Positions 46,642-57,798 of a DNA stretch of 64,000 bases are shown piece by piece. The first letter of the stretch is position 1, and each line of letters starts with the position of its first letter. The notes beneath the pieces were generated by a model. That model had not been told where the DNA came from and did not search any database. It worked only from the letters and a program-made list of their open reading frames with translations. The translations under genes were made by a program, and so were the position numbers. The stretch is taken from the NCBI GenBank assembly GCA_963669155.1, contig OZ022581.1:2016247-2080246 (forward strand), given 5' to 3'. This stretch comes from Arbacia lixula. Lineage: Eukaryota > Echinodermata > Echinoidea > Arbacioida > Arbaciidae.

Positions 46642-47087
46642 CGCCGATCACCAGACATCGTCATTGCTCTTTACATTCGTGATTAGCTCTGTAAGGAAAT
46701 TGCAATATTTTCACGCTCATCATGAGCTCTATTCCCGGCTTTTGATTGATCATGTTTATGATGTGAAGAACGGAACGATAGACTTCTCTGCGCTTCCTAT
46801 TATGATTATTTAGTGTCGGTTAATTTTGTGCTTCTGGTGTAGCCAGTCTAAATAGGAACAATGTTCTTTCAGCATCAATCGCAAATCTTCAACTTAGAAT
46901 CTTTAGACAGATTTGTTCAGACGTTTCGAAAGACAGTATGACATAATTTTAACACTTTGACGAAATCCTATGCACGAATTATCTTTTTTTTGAAAATCAA
47001 TATTAAATGCACAAATCAACAGTGAAGATTTTCTGTTTAGACGTTATGAAGATGGTATGGTGAATGGAAAGTTACGACAGCACTTAC
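46642..47087. other. Spacer between the minisatellite and the MYR cassettes
   Basis: AT-rich, no gene or repeat recognised. Confidence 0.5.
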
Positions 47088-47122
47088 TCTTCCCACGGAA
47101 GTCGTAAGTGTCGTGCAGGTTC
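47088..47122 (-). pseudogene. Remnant of a fourth A exon
   Basis: The 35-bp stretch between catag and GTAAGTG matches the 3' third of A2/A3 (N-L-H-D against N-L-D-D-H), with the 5' two thirds missing. Its length breaks the symmetric phase, so it is probably a relic. Confidence 0.5.
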
Positions 47123-47278
47123 CTATGATATGATGATTACAGTTTAATGAATTGCCTACTTATCCATTTTTTTAAAATTGGATTTTATAGGTTGCTTTTG
47201 TACCTTTATGTATCACTTTTAAGTACATTATTTTTTAACATATACCTTTAAAGCCAAATGGTAATAATTTGTTAACGT

Positions 47279-47697
47279 TTACTTACCTGCAGGGCTCGTG
47301 GGAGTTAAATCTTCGCCGCCATCCTCGGCATTAAGCTTCTCAGTCTCCTGAGTAACTTCCCCGCTGCCCGATACGCAGACATCTGTTCCCTCATTGGTCA
47401 GAAAGTTTGCTGACGTCGCCTCGCCCCTGACGTGATTGGCCGTAGCGCGCAGCCCGGCATTGAGTGCGCGCACTGTGTAATCCCACACGAAGCAGAGGAC
47501 TGCGCAGATGGCCATGTTCTGGGTGGACCACAGGATGAAGAGGAGAGATGGCCACAGATCGATGTGGATCTCATCCGGGTCTGCTTGCATGGCTGGTGAC
47601 GTCACCTCTACGTCAGTTGGAGTGTCGTTAATCAGACTCGGTATGTACTCACCAGATGTGTTGGTGGTGGTCTGAGCATGCTCAGTTGGCTGGTCAA
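47279..47697 (-). CDS. MYR cassette 3, exon C3 (helix, longer tail)
   Basis: Homologous to C1 and C2 through the helix, then diverges after L-R-A-T-A into a 50-residue tail with G-S-G-E-V-T-Q-E-T-E-K. A donor (GCAG then GTAAGT) lies at 47287 in phase 1; if unspliced, the frame stops two codons later (TAA, 47281-47279). It can therefore be a last or an internal exon. Confidence 0.62.
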
Positions 47698-48049
47698 CTT
47701 GACATGGTAAAGAAAGTGAAACAGTTGAGGTAAAAATAAGACAACTAATTACTGCGTGTCACTATCAACAAGGTTCATGATTTATACTGCGCTTGTATAT
47801 ATCATTTAATCATGATCGAATGTTGAAACGACAAATCTCATTAACATTGGCATTAAGGCGTGTAGTAAGTCAACGGATTTGTTCAAGACTTGACATGTAA
47901 AGGTTATATAGATCACTTTGCTTTTTCATTTTGTTCATGAGGAGGATGGATTGTTGGCTGAGTCATGAACGATGTTAGTATTTGATCGTATTGATGTTTA
48001 AAACTTTTAGACCTGAAACTAAATAATCCATGTGCAAACTTTTTCATAC

Positions 48050-48235
48050 CTGTCTGCTCAGTAGCACTGATTTCCTGCATCTGCGCATCGCCGATGCGGA
48101 TGGGCGTGTTCTTTCGCCCTTCGGCCACATAGCGTGCGTACTCCTCAAACGACACCACCTCAGATGACGCATCCTCCTCATCGCCATCGTCGGAGCCGGA
48201 GTCGAAATCATCGCTGTCATCATCCGGGGGTGGAT
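48050..48235 (-). CDS. MYR cassette 3, exon B3
   Basis: 186 bp, phase 1-1, acceptor ggcag, donor ACAG then GTATGA. A few residue changes from B2 (for example S-G-S-D-D-G-D), frame intact, suggesting purifying constraint or recent copying. Confidence 0.68.
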
Positions 48236-49024
48236 CTGCCGTAAAAGGGATATGAAGGTTTTCATTATGTTATAATTTATCCAGTGCAAAACTTTATAAA
48301 ATATAAAGTATGATACAAAATGTAAATCTTATCATAAAATTGAGCACACCCTTAATTCTAAGCACGATACGTTCATTAACATTTTAGCCCACCGTTACAC
48401 AAATTACTGCTCTGCAGAGCTATCTACCATGTCTACGTTACTGATTCATCAACCATGTCATATAGACCTATTCATGCTTATTCAAGACTCAAGATTCAAT
48501 CTTATTTTCCCACAAAAAAGACAACAAACAAAATACATACATAAGGTTCAGATTCAATCAATGTAAATAACAAACAAAAAATAAACACAATTCATTCATA
48601 GAAACACCATTTTTTGAGGAGGGGTCCAAAAAGAAGCAGGGCTTGTGTTCATTCGCTCCCGACTGAAAGTATATAGAGATTATGTAATATATGATACATT
48701 CTAAGTAAATATATAAGTGAAAATCTAAAACCTTTCGCTTGACAATGTTTCTCTTTAACAAAAAGAACAACAGCAACAAAACAACACATTTTCTTATCGT
48801 GATGCGACATGATTAGATTAATTCTTTCATTTAGCATAACTTAATAGAAATTGGATACTATGGAGAAAACACAAACAAATTTTTCCCCTTCGAATTAACA
48901 GCTAAACCATAGAAAATGAATTGTGTTACGCTAATGATTATTTTCATAAACCTTTCTTTAAAAGTAAATACATAACATCGTAAATCAAACGTCATGATGA
49001 ATGGAAAGTTCTGACAATACTTAC

Positions 49025-49123
49025 TCCATACGATGCAGTGGTCGTCGAGGTTCCTGGGGTATGACGTAGATGGTGTGTCTGGGTCCATCTCCACGTAGTG
49101 ACAGCGGCATCTCCCCGGGCAGC
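49025..49123 (-). CDS. MYR cassette 3, exon A3
   Basis: 99 bp, phase 1-1, acceptor ctttgtag, donor GGA then GTAAGT. Encoded peptide appears identical to A2. Confidence 0.65.
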
Positions 49124-49615
49124 CTACAAAGGACGAGGGGAAGGGTTGGTTGGGGGCATTTTAGAATAATGAATAATTTTAGAATAATAAATTGAACTAA
49201 ACACTATCCGTAATTTGTATGCACTAAATATTGATTTAACACATTTGACTTATCTGACGCGAACTACATTCAAAAGATTGACAAATCCAACATTTCAATG
49301 TGGTTTGACTTACGGTCATTTGTATACGTTATGAGAGGACATCTTATCTTTTGTGTTTCAAAATTAGATTTTTACATCAAATACAATTTAAGCACAAGGC
49401 GTGCATATTATGTTCAAATTAAAGCACAACTACTTGCATTTTTCTCATCTAACATATTAAAAGAATATTGGGAGACTATAGTGTGTCACTCTTTTTGTAT
49501 CCGCTAATAATTGACTTTATCTTATTGGTGCAAAGAACAAACCAATAAAACTCATTTATATATCCTAAGGATATATCAACTTCATGTAATGATATTCGGA
49601 GGTATGTAGGTCTTT

Positions 49616-49911
49616 CTAACCGGCCAGTCCGATCCCGTCTCCAGCGAGCTTCGCCGTAGCGCGCAGCCTGGTGTTGAGGGTGCGCACTGTGTAATCCCAC
49701 ACTAAGCAGAGGACTGCGCAGATGGCCACGTTCTGGGTGGACCACAGGATGAAGAGGAGAGATGGCCACAGATCGATGTGGATCTCATCCAGGTCTGCTT
49801 GGCTGGTTGTTGACGTCACCTCTAGATCACTCGGAGTGTCGTTAATCAGACTCGGTATGTACTCATCAGATGTGTTGGTGGTGGTCTGAGCATGCTCAGT
49901 TGGCTGGTCAA
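49616..49911 (-). CDS. MYR cassette 2, exon C2 (helix and stop)
   Basis: 296 bp, acceptor gtgaag, TAG at the same place as C1. The hydrophobic helix reads W-P-S-L-L-F-I-L-W-S-T-Q-N-V-A-I-C. Would serve as an alternative last exon. Confidence 0.68.
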
Positions 49912-50247
49912 CTTCACGTGGTAAAGTAAGTGAAACAGTTGAGGTAAAAACAAGACAACTAATTACTGCGTATCACTATCAACAAGGTTCATGATTCATA
50001 CTACGCTTGCATCATGATCGAATGTGGAAACGGCCAATCTCATTAACATTGGCATTAAGGCGTGTAGTAAGTCGACGGATTTGTTCAAGACTTGACATGT
50101 AAAGGTTAGATCATTTTGCTATTTCATTTTGTTCATGAGGAGAATGGATTGTTGGCTGAGTCATGAACGATGTTAATATTTGATCGCATCGATGTTTAAA
50201 ACTTTCAGACCTGAAACTAAATAATCCGTCTGCAAACTACTTAGTAC

Positions 50248-50433
50248 CTGTCTGCTCAGTAGCGCTGATTTCCTGCATCTGCGCATCGCCGATGAGGGTG
50301 GGCGTGTTCTTTCGCCCTTCGGCCACATAGCGTGCGTACTCCTCAAACGACACCACCTCAGATGACGCATCCTCCTCATCGTCATCGTCGGAGTCAGAGT
50401 CGAAATCATCGCTGTAATCATCCGGGGGTGGAT
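50248..50433 (-). CDS. MYR cassette 2, exon B2 (acidic, 62 codons)
   Basis: 186 bp, phase 1-1, acceptor cacgacag, donor ACAG then GTACTA. Encodes P-P-P-D-D-Y-S-D-D-F-D-S-D-S and S-F-E-E-Y-A-R-Y-V-A-E-G-R-K-N-T-P. Same length as B3. Confidence 0.68.
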
Positions 50434-51075
50434 CTGTCGTGAAAAGGGGGATGGAAGGTTGTCAGTATGTTATAAACTCTCCAGTGCAAAGCCCTGAGTA
50501 CTCTAAGATGCATTGTGAAATATATAGTATAATTAAAACATGAAAATATTATCATGAAATTGAGCACACCCTTTATTCTAAGCATGATACGTTCATTAAA
50601 ATTTTTAACCCACCGCTACACAAAATACTACTGCTTTGCAGGGCTATGTACGTTACTGATTCATCAACCATGTCATATAGACATGTTCGTGCTTATTCAA
50701 CATTCAAGACGGGTGAAGGTATATAGAGATTATATAATATATAATACATTCTAAGTAAACATATATATGAAAAACTAAAATCATACGCTCGACAATGTTT
50801 CTCTTTAACAACAAAAACAACAACAAAACAACACACTTTTTTATCGTGATACGACATGATTAGATTAATTCTTTCTTCTAGCATAACTTAATGGAAATTG
50901 GATACCATGGAGGAAACACAAATAAACAATTTTTTCCCTTCGAATTAATAGCTAAACCATATAAAATGAATTGTGCTACATTGATGATTATTTTCATAAA
51001 AATTTCTTTGAAAGTGTTGCACAAAACATGGTAAATAAAATATCATAATGAATGGAGAGTTCCGACAATACTCAC

Positions 51076-51174
51076 TCCATACGATGCAGTGGTCGTCGAG
51101 GTTCCTGGGGTATGACGTAGATGGTGTGTCTGGGTCCATCTCCACGTAGTGACAGCGGCATCTCCCCGGGCAGC
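51076..51174 (-). CDS. MYR cassette 2, exon A2 (Cys-rich, 33 codons)
   Basis: 99 bp, phase 1-1, acceptor tgtacag, donor GGA then GTGAGT. Encodes G-C-P-G-R-C-R-C-H-Y-V-E-M-D-P-D and a D-D-H-C-I-V-W end. Nearly identical to A3, frame intact. Confidence 0.65.
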
Positions 51175-51273
51175 CTGTACAGGACAAGGGAAAGGATTGG
51201 GGTGCAGGGGTGTGCGTGGGGGCATTTCAAAACAACCGTAATTAGAATTGAACCAAACAATATTCGTAATTTT

Positions 51274-51526
51274 CATGGTCTTTTTTGGTCTCATCACAGC
51301 ATAATTTGACATGTTTTATGGGGAAGCACTCGTTATTCCGAAGGCTCGTTATAATTCCGAACGTTACAATTGCTCGGATTAACGAACCCTTTTTCGTTTT
51401 CGGACTAACGAGCATCGAGCCTAAAGGCAATTTACGCGTTACGGAATTACGAACCTTCGGAATTAACGAACCTTCGGAATATCGAACTGTAACCGTTTTA
51501 TGTATCACGTTCAGAGGGCAGCATCA
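51274..51526. mobile_element. Insertion rich in TTCGGAAT/CGAAC motifs
   Basis: Present in the intron before A2 but absent from the otherwise matching intron before A3, where CGTAATTT joins TAAATATTGATTTAA within a few bases. The insert repeats CGAACCTTCGGAATTA-type words in both orientations. Class unknown. Confidence 0.6.
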
Positions 51527-51921
51527 TAAATATTGATTTAAGATAACCTGTCCGACCTGAATTACATTCAAACGAATGATAAATCCAACATTTCAGTGTA
51601 ATTTGACATAAGTCCATTTGTACTCGTTATGTGAGCGAATGTTTTGTGTTTCAAAACTAAACGTTTAGATCAAGTACAATTAAACTATGATATGTGCACA
51701 TTCACATTCAAATGAAAGTACACCTGGTTGCATTTTCCCAAAGCATTTTCCTAAAGCATCAAGAGCATATTGTTAGTATGGTGTGCCACTTTCTTTCGAA
51801 CTGCTATCAAATTACGAGTTGTGTAATGAGCAAATTAATTAAACATATTTTATCAGTTTGGAGGATTTTTTTTTTACTTCATGTTACACTTTTCGGAATA
51901 AAAATGTTCATGAAGGTCTTT

Positions 51922-52217
51922 CTAACCGCCCAGTTCGATCCCGTCTCCAGCGAGCTTCGCCGTAGCGCGCAGCCTGGTGTTGAGTGCGCGCACTGTGTGA
52001 TCCCACACTGCGCAGAGGACTGCGCAGATGGCCATGTTCTGGGTGGACCACAGGATGAAGAGGAGAGATGGCCACAGATCGATGTGGATCTCATCCAGGT
52101 CTACTTGGATGGCAGATGACGTCACCTCTGCGTCAGTTGGAGTGTGGTTCACCAGACTGAGGCTGTCCTCACCATTGGTGTTGATGGTGGTCTCAGCATT
52201 CTCCGTTGCCTGGTCTA
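51922..52217 (-). CDS. MYR exon C1: hydrophobic helix and stop
   Basis: Acceptor AAG before 52217, conserved in C2 and C3; an alternative CAG acceptor six bases upstream would start it at 52223. Encodes V-D-Q-A-T-E-N, D-E-I-H-I-D-L-W-P-S-L-L-F, the helix, and a tail ending L-G-G-stop. 296 bp, the same length as C2. Confidence 0.72.
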
Positions 52218-55200
52218 CTTCACCTGATGAAACATTATGTGGCAGTAAAAGGGGTATAGAATAAAGCAAAATCATTTTGTTGTACAGTAAACAAAAATGG
52301 GTCTTGTTTAAAAATAACTAGTATATATTTTATTTAATTGAGCAATGCAAGTCCTTTATAGGGAAAACAGAAAAGAAAAATATTATTTTTTAAAAGTGAT
52401 GTTAAGTCCAACTTACAGTCGCGGTCAGCAAAGACGTCGTTGTCCACGGGGCCATTTGACTCGACATCGGCTGAGTAGTCATCGTCATCGATATCACTGT
52501 CAGATTGGTCTAGGGTAAAAGGGCATTATGAATAGTAATCATTCATAGTGTTATAAACAACAGCTACCACCGACCGTATTAACCTTACAGGCATTACATG
52601 CCGATATGTTTCTTTGACAATTGAAAAAAATCGACACTATTGGCATGATTGGGGGAACTTAATCAAAGAAATAGTGACGTTGTGTTCATTATCATTTTTT
52701 TTATATTCCAGAAGATGAGGGAGATCAAGAAATATTGATCTTACGTGATGGTGGCTTTTAAGTCATTTCTCTCGGCCAATTCTCATTTTGTTTGTTTTTA
52801 ACAGGGTGCAAGTGGAGAGAAAGCCTTTAATCCATGGCTTATTGTACTTCTCCTCTATTAAAGATATCAACAAATCTGTCGAAATTCAACTCACTTCACT
52901 CCTTATATTATTGTACAGTATAGCTTACCTTTTTTCGAATTCATAGTACAAAACATGATATGAAATATATACCACGAGAGCATATAGTCTACGTTGTGTT
53001 ATTAATATTGTGATTTGAATTTCAGTGACTTTTAAATTTTAAGTAATGGATCATAATAACCATCTAGTAATGGCAGTAGGAGTTTCGCTGCTTTTTCACG
53101 GAAGTAGATAACAAAAGCGGTAAAATGAACTGTGCGTTTTGACTGATTACCTTCCACATGGACAAGTATGTTGCTCATGGTGACTGGGCTCCGGCCGGTG
53201 CCTTCAGTCTGAGCTGTCAGGTTGATGTCAGTATGTGCACCATCCTGGCTCTGCTGGTCGGACTCCTCCTCGCCCATAGTCAGTGGGCTGGACTGACTAG
53301 GTGGCTCGAGCTCCATAGCAGAGGCGGTATCATGTGCACCATCTCCACACCCATCCGTTAGCTGTGAGGTAGGGTAGTGGCATGGCTTGGGGAATTCCGG
53401 GCAGGACTGGGTGTCTTCCCATTCCTCGGTGAGGGAGATTGATGAGTGACATGCCCGGTGGAGCTCTGGGCATGACTTAACATCATGTGCACTATCTCCG
53501 TCAAGGTCGGATGCCTGGCTCTGCTGGTCGGACTCCTCCTCCCCCACAGTCAGTGGGCTGGGCTGACTGCGCGGCTCGAGCTCCATACCAGAGGCGGTAT
53601 AATGTGCACCATCTCCCTCATCCTTAGTCGCCTTGGATGGACGACGTGTTTATGTTACAAATAATACTACCGTCTTGCATTTTAAATTGTTTTAATATCA
53701 ATTTATCTGCATATATATATGTTAGAGAAGAAATTCCGACAAATTTTATTTACCTAAGGTAAGAAAATCTTTATCACACAAATCCCTTCTTTTCGAAGGT
53801 CCTTTATTATGGAACTCTCTACAGGATGACATTCGTGAATCAAAATATGTAAATATTTTTAAAACGAGGTATAAATAATATACTCATAACGTATACTTGC
53901 GATTAACTAAATTCAACCCATAGACATAGTATTTAGTAGTTTGTATATTTATGTTTTGGAATTTATGTACAATCTTTTGTTTTAAATCCATGAGTCGACA
54001 ACACGATAAGGTCTTGATACCTTTTGGTTTCCTACCATCATAAATTTATACTTTTAACTTGTACATGCAGTTTTGATTATAAATGAATTATACTTTTATA
54101 TTGTTATCGATTTGTATGTATTTTATATTGCTGTTTTTTGTATTGAGAAAAATAAACTGAACTGAACTAAACTTACCTGGCAAAACGCTGGCTCTGGGTG
54201 GATCAAAGCATGAACCAGTACAGAGCTGTAGAGATCTTCATCTTCAGAGTCCTGGTCTTGGTCCTGGTCCGATTCCTCAGATTCGCCAAACTGCCAGAGT
54301 GGTTTGGAGAATTGGCGTTGTAGCTGCCTTCCACCGTCAGTTGGCATGGTTGGAACGTAAGGTGTACTATCAGCATCATCTTCATCCTGAAGACTGATGT
54401 GTGGTACCGCCTATGGAAGTCGAGAGTAATGAGTTTAAAAATATGATCTACTGTGGAATTCAGATCACAAACGTTTTCAACAGAAATATGATATATAAAT
54501 CTGTGTGAGAGTTATTTTTTTTTATCATGATTGATCCAGAAGTTTGGAATTCCTTAGGGGTTAGTATAGGTTTTTGGTTAAATATATTTGCCCCATCGTG
54601 CCATGTTTCGTTGCTTTATGAAGTTAAGGGAAATCCCCCGAAATTAAGTGTGGATTGCTAAAAGCAGTGACATAAAACAACGTATTATTGAGGGTTTGAT
54701 GAAAATCTCTCGAAGGATAAGAAATGTATCATTGTTTTAATATTTAATTTTTGACGTCATTATGTACGTTGTTCTTTCATAAAATTATGTTGTGCACTAA
54801 TTTGTTTGAAAATGCCCACATTTTTAAAAGTATATACGTATATACTACTTTACAAGTGCATTTGATTTATCATTCGTCACATCTTTTTACACACATGCCT
54901 AATTAAAAAATGCATTCCTTCATAAAAACATCAATAACAGGGAATAGGCCTAAGTAATTAACACAACATAGTGGGAGAGCAACTTGCAAGTGACGTCACA
55001 ACCTTGAAACTTTGAAAAGACATAACTTCCTTATCCTTTGCCGGCTTTTCGTCAAATCTTCACCAATATGTTCCTTTAAGTTTTTTGCTATAATCAAAAT
55101 CAATTCAACTTCGGGGTGGACTTTCCCTTGAAACGCATTTGAACTCAACATACTAATTCGTAGACCTGTTGAAAAGTCGTAGGTAAGTTTAAAACCAAAC

Positions 55201-57761
55201 ACAGGTTTATGTAAGAAGATGTGCCCAGGCGGCGATTGACATTGATTTAATAAAATAAAAGAATGTCAACTTTAAAATATAATATGATTGATTCTACGTC
55301 TAGAAAATGTTGTTTTTTAATCATTATTTGGCATTCTTGGCGTTCTTCCACTGAATGTCTATCGTCCCTACTAATCTCTTGAATTGCCGATTGGGAAGGG
55401 GGAGGGGGGGGGGGGGTGGAGTGACGTACTTCGTTTGTACCGATCAACATTTCCCCCACACACTATCAATATCGTTAATAAGAAACTAAAAACATCAGCA
55501 CCTAGATACAATCCCGCAAGCTTCTCCTTTTTTATAGGCCCCCAACTACACACACACACACACACACTTTTTAATATTTTTTCCTTTAACACAAATGTAC
55601 ACGTAGTTTGTAATTTATATGAGCTATATGCATTACACATATCGTGATTATTACTGTCTATATTCACATATGTGTGCAAGCCCATTCTCATCTCCATAAT
55701 CTTGCATATTTTATGCAAAACATGAGGAAACAATAACATGAATAAATTCAATAGACCGGTTTACTAATGTAGTCAAATTTATGGATGTTTCTTCCCTCTG
55801 AACCTAGTAATGAGTTATTCCATTAACCTGTACCTAACAATGGTATTTCAGTACTTGGAATCCACTTTGCATACATTAGTTGTTGTTATTTTGGGCAAAA
55901 CTCGGGCAAGCTGTCCGGTTTTCAGGAGCAATCTTTGTTAAACTGGTATGCATAAAAATTGAATATGTTTGTAAACCGGTCTATTCAATTCAATTTTCCA
56001 CTGAAAGTCCCTTGTCCTTCTTGGGTTGTCGATTGGGGGCGGAGTGACGCGCTTTTCTTCTTGCCCGTATCAGAGAGGTGTAAGGAATGGAGTCAGCACG
56101 AAGTGTAATTTATTCCTCCAGCAGTCGCGAGCATTGATATCACAATTGAATATTTTACGCGTTTGGCTCTTTGATCGTGGGAGATCTGCCGCGAAATATG
56201 CAAGACAAATTTTGTATGCATTTAGAGGAATATATATTCTGTATGCGCAAAAGATTTTAAAACCATTTCATTTACTGAAGCGCATGTGCAGTGGTAGAGC
56301 ATCGTATAATGATAGGATTCTGTGAAATTCAGATTATATTGTTGCTTTTTTTTATATATATAGATCGAGAATACAGTCGAAAACATGTCAGAGAAATGCC
56401 TCCATATCGCACATTGGCCAATCATATTTCATTACAAATATCTTGTAAATCGTGTATTGGGTGTTTCACCTTCGACGGAAACAACCTCGATTAATGTGCG
56501 GAGATGTCCGAAAAAGTTACGGACCAAAATTCTTTCTACAATTTTATCAGTCCATCCGAGCGCAGTCCATCCATGATAGGTCCATGCCCGTATCAAGGAC
56601 TTTATCTTAATGTCACCAAGCCGTTTCCATCAATACTATTACAAGGGGTGTGGTAATGACTTCCACACCCCTAGTAATGGCAATCATTCATTAGCATAAA
56701 CATGACCAGCTGCACGGAATTTGTATAATTTATCAATTCATAAATCGGGCAAACATTTCGTAAATGTTGTGGTTACCAAATGATTGACAACTTTGGGGCA
56801 AAAGTATTTGTATGTCACTTAACGGTTCTTCTAAAATAATTGGTTTTACCATGGACCTATCATGGATGGACTGCGCTCGGATAGACTTCCTTTGATCTAT
56901 GATGACCACCGCCTCATAAAAATTCAAGACATTCAGGTGTTTTAAACAATACGCTGTATTTCTAATGAGGCAGTGCCTTCCTCTGAATAACAAAAGAAAA
57001 TCTGTTTTGAGAAATATGTCAACCGTTCAGCCTTCGCTGGGAGTTCATAGCTGATCTTATTACACACACTGGGAATTAGTTTGGAGGTGAGCGAAGGGAA
57101 ATTTTGATAAAATTGTAGAAAAGGTCCGTAACGTTTTCGGACATCTCCGGACACGAAATCGACGTTGTTTCCATGGAAGGTGAAACACTCAATAAACGAT
57201 TTACAAGATATTTGTAAGAAAATATGATTGCCCAATGTGCGATATTGAGGCATTTTTCTGACATGTTTTCTACCGTATTCTTGATTTATCACAAAAACGA
57301 CGCAACAATATAATCTGAAATTCACAGATTCGTATCATTATAAGATGTACTACTACTGCACATGTACTTCAGTACATGAAGTGGTTCTGAAATCTTCTGC
57401 GCATGCAGATTGTATATTCCTCTAAATGCATCCAAAATTTGTCTTGCATATTTGGCGGCGGTCATCACTGGATCAAAGAACCAAACGCGTAAAATATTCT
57501 ATTGTGGTATCAATGATCGCGACTGGTGTATGAATAAATTACTCTTCGTTCCGACTCCAGTTCTAACACCTTCCTGGTTTTACGAAGCACACCTCTCTTT
57601 TTAAAAAATGTCATCACATAATCAGGTATTTCACCGTCCTCTTACACCCCTCCCCCCCCCCCCCCCCGCGTACACTGCAAAATAAGACATACAGTTTATT
57701 CATACCTTATTGGTTACTCACGGCTTGATACAGTACGCATAAGTAAAGAATAGGCCCCTGG

Positions 57762-57798
<37 letters not shown>

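Larger units (their letters stand above)
47279..52217. repeat. Tandem segmental duplication of MYR cassettes
   Basis: Exons and introns of cassettes 2 and 3 align along most of their length (unit about 2.2-2.4 kb), including non-coding stretches such as TTCATTTTGTTCATGAGGAG. Cassette 1 shares the C exon. High intron similarity points to a recent duplication. Confidence 0.75.

Noticed and set aside
56270-56345. tRNA-like sequence (CAGTGGTAGAGCATCG) in R1 suggesting a tRNA-derived SINE
   Set aside because: Only an A-box-like word is present; no convincing B box or tRNA fold, and R1 copies do not share a SINE tail.
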